18,848 nt of DNA from assembly GCA_032250585.1 (NCBI GenBank), contig JAVVFH010000042.1, forward strand, positions 1-18,848, in the 5' to 3' direction. Of the stretch, positions 1-7,105 are shown one piece after another. The notes beneath the pieces were generated by a model. That model was not told the origin of the DNA, did not search any database, and saw nothing but the letters and a program-made list of their open reading frames with translations. This stretch comes from JAVVFH01 sp032250585. Lineage in GTDB: Bacteria > Pseudomonadota > Gammaproteobacteria > Xanthomonadales > SZUA-36. Within the stretch, counting starts at the first letter, position 1; each line of letters opens with the position of its first letter. The position numbers and the translations under genes are program-made.

Positions 1-107
1 TGCTCGAAGTGGTCGGAGCCAGTGAGGCCGACAACATGGAATCCATAAAACTGATGGGCGAGCACGTCGTTCCGCGTCTGAAACCCGGCCCGTCCGCAGC
101 ACACTGA
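1..107 (+). CDS. C-terminal end of a probable luciferase-like (LLM) monooxygenase, partial
   Basis: Only the last 34 codons are in the window; the frame starts at base 3 and stops with TGA at 105-107. The tail reads LEVVGASEADNMESIKLMGE and then HVVPRLKP. An amphipathic final helix with a 'S-I-x-L-x-G-E-H-V-x-P-R-L' pattern is common at the C-terminus of bacterial luciferase-family TIM-barrel oxidoreductases that use FMN or F420. The stop lies 10 bases before the next gene, so it is almost certainly the upstream member of the same operon. If the family is right, it is the obvious candidate user of the deazaflavin made by the fbiC product encoded downstream. The family call rests on a very short tail and is inference; the coding frame itself is well supported by its spacing and composition. 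Confidence 0.5.
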   Translation, partial: LEVVGASEADNMESIKLMGEHVVPRLKPGPSAAH

Positions 108-117
108 GCGAGTAATT

Positions 118-1026
118 ATGAAACTGGCAAGCTTCAAACTGAAATCCACCGGCGCCGCAACCATCGGCGTCGTCCTCGACAACGGCCTGATCGACCTGCA
201 CGCCGCCAGCGGCGGGCAGCTCCCGGCCTCGATGATCGATTTTCTTGAACGGGGCGAGGACGGCTTCGCCGCCGCGCGCGCCATCGTCGCTGCCGGCGAG
301 GCACCGCGGCTCGGTTTCGACGAAATCGAACTGCAGGCGCCGGTGCCGCGGCCCGGAAAAATCATGCACACCTCGTGCAATTTCTCGGCTCACCTGGAAG
401 AACTGACAACCTGGGAGGCCCCCGAGTGGCAGTCGCATAATTGGGGCAACTTCCATTTCGAGCATCCCACCGGCTTTCTTGAGGCGCCCTCTTCAGTGGT
501 GCCCCATGACGCCCGGGTGGCCGTTCCCCATTTTACCCAACAGCTCGATTATGAAATCGAGATCGGCGTCATCATCGGCCGCAAGGCGTTCCGGGTAAGC
601 CGCGAGGAAGCACTCGATTACGTGGCCGGCCTGACCATTTTCAACGACCTCTCGGCCCGCGACATCCAGGCGCGCGAACACGCGAACAAGGTGATCCTGC
701 TGGGCAAGAGCTTCGACGGCTCCTGTCCGCTGGGTCCGTACCTGGTGACGATGGACGAGGTGGGCGACCCGGACGATCTCAAGATGGTCCTGACGCTCAA
801 CGGCGAAGAGCGCCAGAGTTCCAGCACGGCCAATATGGTATACAAGATCGCCGACATGGTGGCCTGGTGGTCGAACACGACGCTGGAGCCCGGCGACGTA
901 CTGACCTCCGGCAGCCCTCCCGGGGTGATCGCCGGCATGCAGAATCCGGTCTACCTGAAACCGGGCGACCGGATCGACTGCAAGGTCGAGCGGCTGGGCA
1001 CACTGACCACGCACATCGTCGCGTGA
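118..1026 (+). CDS. Fumarylacetoacetate hydrolase (FAH) family protein
   Basis: 302 residues, the usual size for bacterial FAH-superfamily enzymes, which hydrolyse, hydrate, decarboxylate or isomerise 2-oxo acids and acylpyruvates with a divalent metal. Visible family features are the CNFSAH segment (residues 87-92, position of the catalytic His region), the metal-binding pair in DYEIEIG (E146 and E148), the metal-binding Asp in FNDLSARDIQ (D177), the GKSFDGSCPLGP loop (196-207) and the terminal L-x-P-G-D-V-x-x-x-G-x-P-G motif (257-269). The protein is therefore probably active and cytosolic. The ATG at 118 follows the upstream stop by 10 bases with a GAGCGAG stretch before it, and the gene is 50 bases upstream of the M20 gene. 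The exact substrate cannot be read from sequence; a C-C hydrolase or decarboxylase late in a ring-cleavage pathway is the commonest role. Confidence 0.9.
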   Translation: MKLASFKLKSTGAATIGVVLDNGLIDLHAASGGQLPASMIDFLERGEDGFAAARAIVAAGEAPRLGFDEIELQAPVPRPGKIMHTSCNFSAHLEELTTWEAPEWQSHNWGNFHFEHPTGFLEAPSSVVPHDARVAVPHFTQQLDYEIEIGVIIGRKAFRVSREEALDYVAGLTIFNDLSARDIQAREHANKVILLGKSFDGSCPLGPYLVTMDEVGDPDDLKMVLTLNGEERQSSSTANMVYKIADMVAWWSNTTLEPGDVLTSGSPPGVIAGMQNPVYLKPGDRIDCKVERLGTLTTHIVA

Positions 1027-1076
1027 CCGCGATATCACCCCCCAAACAAACACGAAACAAAACACGAGCATATTCC

Positions 1077-2348
1077 ATGAGCAAAAAAATACATCCCGAC
1101 GTCCTCGCCAAGGCCATCGACCGGATCGACCGCGACCGCCTGGTGCAGCTGACGGTGGATTTGACCAACATCCCCAGCCCCACCGGCTACGAGGGCGACA
1201 TGGCCCGGGCCGTGCACGAAGTGTTGTCCACCGCCGGTTTCGACGCGACGCTGCAACCGGTTGGCGACGAACGCTACAACGCGATCGGGCGCCTGCAGGG
1301 CGATGGCGGCGGCAAATCACTGATGTTCAACGGCCACCTCGACACTTCCTTTGGCCCCGAACAGGCGCACCGCGGCATCGGTTACGAATGCCGCGGCACC
1401 GTGATCGACGACGAATGGATCTACGGCATGGGCACCTTCAACATGAAGAGCGCGATGGCCACCTACGTCACCGCGGTCGAGTCGGTCCGCAAGGCCGGCA
1501 TCCGGCTGGGTGGTGACGTGGTGATCGCGGGCGTGGCCGGCGAGATCGAAAAATCCCCGGTCAACGATTTCGACGGCCCGCAGTACCAGGGTTACGGCGT
1601 GGGCACCAAGTACGCGATCACGCACGGCGCCGTCGCGGACTACTGCATCCTCGGCGAGCCGACGAACATGTGCCTGATTCCGCGGCACTGCGGTTCCACC
1701 TGGGTCAAGATCACAGTGCCCGGCCATTTGATCCACACCGCCTGGTCGGATGTCGAAAAGAACGCCATCAACAAGACCCGCCCCATTCTCGACGCGATCC
1801 ACGAGTGGATACCCGAGTACCTGGAAAAACGCAGCAGCGGAGACTTCCGCCCCCGCGTGAACGTCGCCGCGATCGAAGGCGGCTGGCCCTGGCGCGGAGC
1901 GCGCACGCCGGACGGCTGCAGCATCTACATGGATGTGCGCACGCTGCCCGAGGAGCGCCCCCTGGACGCCTACAACGAGGTGCGTGATCTGGTCAACGCC
2001 ACCGTGCGCGAAAATCCCCAGCTCGAAGGCACCAAGGTGGAAGTCTTCGTAACCGCACCGGGCACCTCGATACCCGACGATCACGAACTGGTGCAGTCGG
2101 TGATCTCGGCGCACAGCAACCAACTTGGCGAAGCGCCGAAAATCGGCACCGAAATCTGGTCCAGCGACGCCACGCACATGAACCGCTACGGCATCCCCAC
2201 GGTGAACTACGGATCGGCCGGGCGCATACGCAGCGGCGGCGGCGGCTTTTCCACTCACCAGGGCGAACACGTGCACATCGGCGACATGGTCGATATCACC
2301 CGCGTTTACATCGAGTTGCTGCTGAGCATGTGCGGGGTAGCCGACTGA
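1077..2348 (+). CDS. M20-family metallohydrolase (ArgE/DapE-like amidohydrolase) with altered metal site
   Basis: 423 residues. I take the ATG at 1077 as start because homologous sequence begins just after it; the open frame extends further upstream but there overlaps the FAH gene. Family landmarks are GHLDTS (H87, D89), YGMGTFNMKSA (around 122), AGVAGEIEKSP (E156), LGEPTN (E194) and FSTHQGEHVHIGDM (H394). M20 enzymes are normally dizinc and remove acyl or aminoacyl groups from amines. Here the bridging Asp of the usual 'DMKG' motif is Asn122, and the usual Glu-Glu pair is Glu156-Ile157, so the general base is kept but one metal ligand appears lost. The lid-domain region (about 210-320) is present. 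The 3' end overlaps fbiC by 19 bases if the earliest fbiC start is used. It may be a specialised amidohydrolase of the operon's pathway; substrate unknown. Confidence 0.88.
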   Translation: MSKKIHPDVLAKAIDRIDRDRLVQLTVDLTNIPSPTGYEGDMARAVHEVLSTAGFDATLQPVGDERYNAIGRLQGDGGGKSLMFNGHLDTSFGPEQAHRGIGYECRGTVIDDEWIYGMGTFNMKSAMATYVTAVESVRKAGIRLGGDVVIAGVAGEIEKSPVNDFDGPQYQGYGVGTKYAITHGAVADYCILGEPTNMCLIPRHCGSTWVKITVPGHLIHTAWSDVEKNAINKTRPILDAIHEWIPEYLEKRSSGDFRPRVNVAAIEGGWPWRGARTPDGCSIYMDVRTLPEERPLDAYNEVRDLVNATVRENPQLEGTKVEVFVTAPGTSIPDDHELVQSVISAHSNQLGEAPKIGTEIWSSDATHMNRYGIPTVNYGSAGRIRSGGGGFSTHQGEHVHIGDMVDITRVYIELLLSMCGVAD

Positions 2349-4774
2349 ACGTGACTGGTTTGCCGGCCATGGAAGAAACCGCTGGATGCGCCGTCCGGCT
2401 GGACGAATCGCAGGCGCTGGAGCTCGCTGCCTGCGACGACCTGCCCTGGCTGATGGCGACGGCTGCGGGCCTGCGCGACCAGGGACATGGCGCGGTGGTC
2501 ACTTACTCGCCCAAGGTTTTCATTCCCCTGACGCATCTGTGCCGCGACGTGTGCCATTACTGCACCTTCGCGCGCACACCGAAGCGCGTTAGCAGCCCAT
2601 ACCTCAGTGCCGAAGAGGTGCTGGGCATCGCCCGGGCAGGTGCCGTCGCAGGCTGCCACGAGGCACTGTTCACGCTGGGCGACAAGCCCGAGCTCCGGTA
2701 TCCGACGGCCCGCGCCGCACTTGAATCGCTGGGTCACGCGACAACGCTTTCCTACCTGGCGGAAATGGCTCAGCTCGTGGTCGACGAAACCGGCTTGCTG
2801 CCGCACCTGAATGCCGGTGTCATGACAGCCGACGACCTGGCGGCGCTGCGCCGGGTATCAGTGTCGCAGGGCCTGATGCTGGAAAGCAGTTCCCGCCGGC
2901 TGCTCGAACCGGGCCAGCCGCATCACGGCTCGCCCGACAAGGAGCCCGACGCGCGGCTGGCGACCATTCGAAGTGCGGGCGAGCAGAATGTCCTGTTCAC
3001 CAGCGGCATACTGATCGGCATCGGGGAAACCCGCCGGGAGCGCATCGAGTCGCTGTTGGAGTTACGCCGCCTGAACGAAGCCAACGGCCACCTGCAAGAA
3101 GTGATCATTCAGAACTTCCGCCGCAAGCCCGGCACGAAAATGGCGCAGGCGCCGGAGCCTTCGGAACAGGAACTGTTGTGGACGATCGCCGTGGCGCGCC
3201 TGATCCTGGGGGCCGAGGCCAATATCCAGGCGCCGCCGAACCTCTCGCCTGCTTCGCTGGCACGGATTCTGGGGGCAGGCATCAACGACTGGGGCGGTGT
3301 TTCACCGGTCACCCCGGATCACGTGAATCCCGAAGCGCCCTGGCCCGAGGTCGCGCGCTTGGCTGCGGTCAGCGCCGCCGAAGACAAGACCCTGGTCCCG
3401 CGCCTGCCCGTCTACCCGAAATACGTGGAGCGCATCGACCAATGGGTGGACCCGGCCCTGCACACCGCCCTGATACGCCGCGCCGACGCCAGCGGCTACG
3501 GGCGCGGCGACAACTGGAACCCCGGCGCGACGATGCCCGTTCCGCAACAACCGCTGCGGAGCGACGGCCTTGCCGCGCGGAGTTCCAGCCCCGTCTACCG
3601 CCTGGCGATGCGCGCCGCGCAGGGCCAGGCTTTGAGCGAAAAAGAGATCGTCACGCTGTTCGAGGCCCGTGGTGCCGACCTGCAGACACTGTGCGCGGCG
3701 GCCGACGAGTTGCGCGCAGCCGTGGCCGGTGACACGGTCAGCTACATCATCACGCGCAACATCAATTACACCAACATCTGTGGCTTCAAATGCGGATTCT
3801 GTGCCTTCTCGAAAGGCCGGGGCCCCCGTGAATTGCGCGAAGCGGCTTACAATTTGCCGCTCGAGGAAATCCAGGACCGGACGCGTGACGCCTGGCGACG
3901 CGGCGCGGTCGAGGTCTGCCTGCAGGGCGGCATCCATCCGAGTTACACCGGCCAGACCTACATCGACATCTGCCGGGCCATCAAGTCGGTCCAGCCCGAT
4001 ATTCACATCCATGCCTTTTCGCCGCTGGAAATCTGGCAGGGCGCTCAGACTCTGGGAATTTCCCTTGAATCGATGCTACGGGAACTCAAGGCCGCCGGTC
4101 TGGGGTCCCTGCCGGGCACGGCCGCGGAAATCCTCGATGACGAAGTACGCGACATCCTCTGTCCGGACAAGCTCAACACCCGGCAATGGCTCGACGTGGT
4201 TCGCACCGCGCACGGCGTGGGCCTGACGACGACCGCCACCATCATGTTCGGCCACGTGGACCGGCCCATCCACTGGGCGCGCCACTTGGACCGCTTGCGC
4301 TCGCTGCAGCAGGAAACCGGTGGTTTCACCGAACTGGTGCCGCTGCCCTTTGTCCACATGCAGGCCCCGATCTATCGCCAGGGCCGTTCCCGGCGCGGAC
4401 CGACCTACCGCGAGTCGATACTGATGCACGCCGTCGCCCGGCTGGTGCTCCATCCCCATTTCCGAAACATCCAGACCTCCTGGACCAAGATGGGCCGTGA
4501 CGGCGCCCTGGCCTGCCTGCAGTCGGGGGTCAACGACCTTGGCGGCACGTTGATGAACGAAAGCATCAGCCGCGCAGCCGGCGCCGCCCACGGGCAGGAA
4601 ATGCTGCCCGAAGCCATGGAAGCCCTGATTTATGGGGCCGGCCGCACGCCACTGCAGAGGAACAATCGCTACGAACCGGTGAAGCCGCGCAAACTTGCCG
4701 GGGCCGCTACAACGGCAGCAACCGAAACGGTCGGCTTTGCGCCGATTTCAGCAGCACAGCGAGAACATCCATGA
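2330..4774 (+). CDS. fbiC: FO synthase, fused CofG-CofH (7,8-didemethyl-8-hydroxy-5-deazariboflavin synthase)
   Basis: 814 residues from the first ATG. This is a two-domain radical-SAM protein that makes FO, the deazaflavin chromophore of coenzyme F420, from tyrosine and 5-amino-6-ribitylamino-uracil. The N-terminal CofG half has CX3CX2C at C71, C75 and C78 (CRDVCHYCTF). The C-terminal CofH half has a second CX3CX2C at C484, C488 and C491 (CGFKCGFCAF), followed by EVCLQGGIHPSY, IHIHAFSPLEI and GLGSLPGTAAEIL, all typical CofH signatures. The length matches actinobacterial FbiC, and both clusters are intact, so it should be functional. Alternative in-frame starts are GTG 2351, just after the M20 stop with a GGGGTA stretch upstream, and ATG 2369. 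The stop overlaps the next start as ATGA. No cofC/fbiD, fbiA or fbiB gene is present in the window. Confidence 0.96.
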   Translation: MRGSRLNVTGLPAMEETAGCAVRLDESQALELAACDDLPWLMATAAGLRDQGHGAVVTYSPKVFIPLTHLCRDVCHYCTFARTPKRVSSPYLSAEEVLGIARAGAVAGCHEALFTLGDKPELRYPTARAALESLGHATTLSYLAEMAQLVVDETGLLPHLNAGVMTADDLAALRRVSVSQGLMLESSSRRLLEPGQPHHGSPDKEPDARLATIRSAGEQNVLFTSGILIGIGETRRERIESLLELRRLNEANGHLQEVIIQNFRRKPGTKMAQAPEPSEQELLWTIAVARLILGAEANIQAPPNLSPASLARILGAGINDWGGVSPVTPDHVNPEAPWPEVARLAAVSAAEDKTLVPRLPVYPKYVERIDQWVDPALHTALIRRADASGYGRGDNWNPGATMPVPQQPLRSDGLAARSSSPVYRLAMRAAQGQALSEKEIVTLFEARGADLQTLCAAADELRAAVAGDTVSYIITRNINYTNICGFKCGFCAFSKGRGPRELREAAYNLPLEEIQDRTRDAWRRGAVEVCLQGGIHPSYTGQTYIDICRAIKSVQPDIHIHAFSPLEIWQGAQTLGISLESMLRELKAAGLGSLPGTAAEILDDEVRDILCPDKLNTRQWLDVVRTAHGVGLTTTATIMFGHVDRPIHWARHLDRLRSLQQETGGFTELVPLPFVHMQAPIYRQGRSRRGPTYRESILMHAVARLVLHPHFRNIQTSWTKMGRDGALACLQSGVNDLGGTLMNESISRAAGAAHGQEMLPEAMEALIYGAGRTPLQRNNRYEPVKPRKLAGAATTAATETVGFAPISAAQREHP

Positions 4775-5664
4775 GCCGACCCGAACAACGATTCGAATTC
4801 TCCGCCATTACCCACCGCCCCCGCTGGGAGTTGCCCAATGGCGCGCGGATCGCGGTCTATACCATCGTCAATGTCGAGGAGTGGGACATCTCCAGGCCGG
4901 TGGCGCGCGAATACGTGAGCTCGCCTGCAGGGGTGAGCACCGTGCCCAATATTCCCAACTGGGCCTGGCACGAGTACGGCATGCGGGTAGGCATCTGGCG
5001 CCTGATGGACGCCCTGGCGGAGCGCGGACTGAAGGCCAGCGCCGCCATCAACGCGCGCGTCTGTCGCGGTGCCGGCGAACCGGTCGCGCGCGCCATGCAC
5101 GAGGCCGGCTGGCCCTTTATCGGCCACGGTTACGCGCAGGCGGCCCTGCACACGGTGGCGGATCAGCAGCAAAACATCAGCGACGCGTTCCGCGTGCTGA
5201 GCGAGTACACGGGCGTGGCACCCAGGGGCTGGCTCGGGCCCGGGCTGCACGAGACACTGGACACCCTCGATTTTCTCACCGAAGCCGGCTTCCGCTTTGT
5301 CTGCGACTGGCCCATGGACGAGCATCCGGTATCCATGCAGACGCGCTCCGGGCCGATGATCGCGATGCCCTACAATCTGGAATTGAGCGACCTGCCGATG
5401 ATGGTCGTGCACCAGCACGAATCGCGGGTCTGGCAGGAACGCATGGCCGACCAGTTCGAGCGTCTCTACGCCGAAGGCGAACGCCAGCCGCGGGTGATGT
5501 CCATGAGCGTGCATCCCTACATCATGGGTGCGCCGCACCGCATCCGCTACTTTGAAGCGGCGCTCGACCACATACTCGGGCACGAGGACGTGTGGTTTAC
5601 GACCGCCGAAGAAATTTATGAATGGTTTACCGCAAGCGGTACCGAAGGAGCATTGAATGAGTAA
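4771..5664 (+). CDS. Polysaccharide-deacetylase-fold hydrolase, PuuE (allantoinase)-like
   Basis: 297 residues; the start overlaps the fbiC stop as ATGA, which implies translational coupling. The NodB-like fold is recognised from ARIAVYTIVNVEEWD (26-39), the MRVGIWRLMDALAERGLKAS segment (71-90), PFIGHGYAQ (115-123), a WLGPGLHETLDTLDFL core (154-169) and the MSMSVHPYIMGAPHRIRYFE end (244-261). Classical metal-dependent deacetylases carry TFDD and HxxxH motifs. Here the first is replaced by NVEEW (E36, E37), and the second keeps only H119. That pattern fits the PuuE/cyclic-amide branch (allantoinase-type) better than a chitin or peptidoglycan deacetylase. There is no signal peptide or membrane segment, so it is probably cytosolic. 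The operon context suggests opening of a cyclic amide or hydrolysis of an N-acyl group; the substrate is unknown. Confidence 0.85.
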   Translation: MSRPEQRFEFSAITHRPRWELPNGARIAVYTIVNVEEWDISRPVAREYVSSPAGVSTVPNIPNWAWHEYGMRVGIWRLMDALAERGLKASAAINARVCRGAGEPVARAMHEAGWPFIGHGYAQAALHTVADQQQNISDAFRVLSEYTGVAPRGWLGPGLHETLDTLDFLTEAGFRFVCDWPMDEHPVSMQTRSGPMIAMPYNLELSDLPMMVVHQHESRVWQERMADQFERLYAEGERQPRVMSMSVHPYIMGAPHRIRYFEAALDHILGHEDVWFTTAEEIYEWFTASGTEGALNE

Positions 5665-6850
5665 CACCATAGGCGAAGACCAGATCTGGATCAGCGATCT
5701 GAACCGGCACGACGAGGTCCGCGGCGGTTTCGACCGCAGCAAACCGGTGCGTTTTTACGACACCACCCTGCGCGACGGCGAACAGGCGATTGGCGTCGTC
5801 TTTACGCCGGACGAGAAATTCGCGATCGCCTGCAAGCTCGCCGAACTCGGCGTGGGGCGCATCGAATCTGGATTTCCGCGCGTCTCGGAAGACGACACCG
5901 AGGCGGTCCGGCGCATGCTGGCTGCCGACCTGTCTTCCGAAATATGGGGCTTCGCGCGCTGTGTCATCGCCGACCTGGACGCGCACATCGAGCTTGGCAC
6001 CGAGCAGGTGCTGATCGAAATCTCCACCAGCGAAGTGAAAATGCAGGCCTACGGCTTCGACCGCGAAAGCGTCCTGACCCGCGTCGGCAACGCGGTCCGC
6101 CACGCGCGCGACAACGACATGCGGGTGAATTTCTTCGCAGTCGATGCGACCCGCTCCGATCCGGCGTTCCTGAAGGACGTTTATTCGCGGGCGATTGAAC
6201 TCGGCGCGGAAGAAATTTCCGTGGTCGATACCATCGGCGCGCTGGCCCCCGAAGCGGTCGAGCGTCTGATTCGCGACATCGCCGGTCACGTGGGGCCCGA
6301 AATTCCGATCCATTGGCATGGACACAACGATTTCGGGCTCGCCACCGCCTCGGCCATCGCCGCCGTGCGCGGCGGCGCCTCGTGGATCCAGGGCACGATC
6401 AACGGCATGGGTGAGCGCGCCGGCAACGCCGATATCTGCGAAGTAGCGCTGGCGCTGGAATGCCTGTACCAGGTGCCGGTGGAACTCGATCTCGGCAAGG
6501 CGCGGGAAGTCTCGCAACTGGTCCGCCAGGCCGGCGGGTACACGGTCGACGGCTGGAAGCCGGTGGTCGGGGAGAACCTGTTCGTGCGCGAAAGCGGAGC
6601 GGTCGCCAGCCAGTTCCACATTCCCGAAGCGATCGAGCCCTACTCGGCCGACATCGTGAACGCCGAGCGGCGCATCGTGCTGGGCAAAAAAAGCGGCCTG
6701 GACAGCATCCGCCTGAAAGCCGAAGAACTGGGCCTGGAAATCCCGGACGAGCGGGTTCCAGCCGTGCTGGCCCAGGTCAAAGCGCTGGGTACCAAGAAGG
6801 AAGGACTGGTCAGCGACGAGGAATTCCGGCAGATCGCGGCCGCAGCCTGA
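5657..6850 (+). CDS. DRE-TIM metallolyase-family synthase (homocitrate/isopropylmalate synthase-like)
   Basis: 397 residues. The start overlaps the previous gene by 8 bases and has a good ribosome site (GAAGGAG, 7 bases before ATG). RFYDTTLRDGEQAIG (32-46) contains the catalytic R39 and metal ligand D35; ESGFPRVSEDDTEAV follows. IHWHGHNDFGLA (218-229) supplies the metal-binding H221 and H223, and GTINGMGERAGNADICEVAL is the family's second signature. A subdomain region of about 115 residues follows (VVGENLFVRESGAVASQFH, GKKSGLDSIRLKAEELG), but the long regulatory domain of LeuA is absent. The length is that of NifV/AksA-type homocitrate or citramalate synthases. The family condenses acetyl-CoA with a 2-oxo acid, although some members are lyases. 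The substrate cannot be assigned, and nothing nearby suggests leucine, lysine or nitrogenase cofactor synthesis. Confidence 0.88.
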   Translation: MSNTIGEDQIWISDLNRHDEVRGGFDRSKPVRFYDTTLRDGEQAIGVVFTPDEKFAIACKLAELGVGRIESGFPRVSEDDTEAVRRMLAADLSSEIWGFARCVIADLDAHIELGTEQVLIEISTSEVKMQAYGFDRESVLTRVGNAVRHARDNDMRVNFFAVDATRSDPAFLKDVYSRAIELGAEEISVVDTIGALAPEAVERLIRDIAGHVGPEIPIHWHGHNDFGLATASAIAAVRGGASWIQGTINGMGERAGNADICEVALALECLYQVPVELDLGKAREVSQLVRQAGGYTVDGWKPVVGENLFVRESGAVASQFHIPEAIEPYSADIVNAERRIVLGKKSGLDSIRLKAEELGLEIPDERVPAVLAQVKALGTKKEGLVSDEEFRQIAAAA

Positions 6851-6904
6851 TCCGGCCAGCCCTGGAAATATGCCGGCTTAAGTCAGCCTTGTGGGCTCAC
6901 TTGA

Positions 6905-6973
6905 CGCCTGATCGCCGCGTTGCTGGCGGAAATCAATGAGGAATGGCAGGTGCGCCGTTACCTGGAATGGTAA
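6905..6973 (+). pseudogene. Probable remnant of an IS256-family (mutator-type) transposase C-terminus
   Basis: Twenty-two codons and a stop read RLIAALLAEINEEWQVRRYL plus EW. This matches the terminal pattern of IS256/mutator transposases as I know it (R-L-x-x-A-L-L-x-E-x-x-E-E-W-x-x-x-R-R-Y). An in-frame stop lies directly before the first codon, and there is no further transposase sequence, so at most a decayed tail remains. It sits at the junction between two compositionally different operons. The match is short and made by eye, so it could be chance. Confidence 0.45.
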
Positions 6974-7015
6974 TGTTCCCGGTGGTTGCATTGCTGAGGT
7001 CGCTGGAAGCTTTTT

Positions 7016-7028
7016 TTGATACCATCAA
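7016..7028. promoter_or_regulatory. Candidate operator palindrome upstream of gcdA
   Basis: TTGATACCATCAA is a 5-bp inverted repeat (TTGAT/ATCAA) around ACC, about 78 bases before the gcdA start in an otherwise non-coding gap. Its size and spacing resemble operators of GntR-type acyl-CoA regulators, but no regulator gene is in the window. Short palindromes also arise by chance. Confidence 0.2.
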
Positions 7029-7105
7029 TTGTCGGGGTCTGCGATCGAGTAGCTGTTGCTGTAGTCTCCGGCAAGTCCTGCCTTACTACTCATGGAATAA
7101 AGTAA

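Larger units (their letters stand above)
6851..7105. other. Intergenic gap between the fbiC operon and the gcd operon
   Basis: These 255 bases contain no complete gene. They hold the transposase-like remnant and the small palindrome listed separately. I see no strong GC-hairpin/T-run terminator for the upstream operon, only weak pairing (AGCC/GGCT near 6885-6897). I also see no convincing -35/-10 pair for gcdA. Confidence 0.7.

Noticed and set aside
867..1076. Extending the M20 gene upstream into the FAH gene
   Set aside because: That segment is out-of-frame FAH coding sequence; the ATG at 1077 gives the expected protein.
1317..2276. Long open frame on the minus strand opposite the M20 gene
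   Set aside because: It is antisense to a clear M20 protein, its composition (Ala/Val/His/Asp-rich) is typical of a GC-rich shadow frame, and no motif is recognisable.
2330..4774. Biotin synthase, ThiH or MqnE-type radical SAM protein
   Set aside because: Two radical-SAM domains in CofG-CofH order with CofH signatures make FO synthase the only good fit.
4669..5742. 357-codon minus-strand frame opposite the PuuE-like gene
   Set aside because: It spans the ends of three sense genes and has no recognisable domain; a GC-bias artefact.
5627..6619. 330-codon minus-strand frame opposite the DRE-TIM gene
   Set aside because: A shadow of the highly conserved sense gene; no start signal, no family features.
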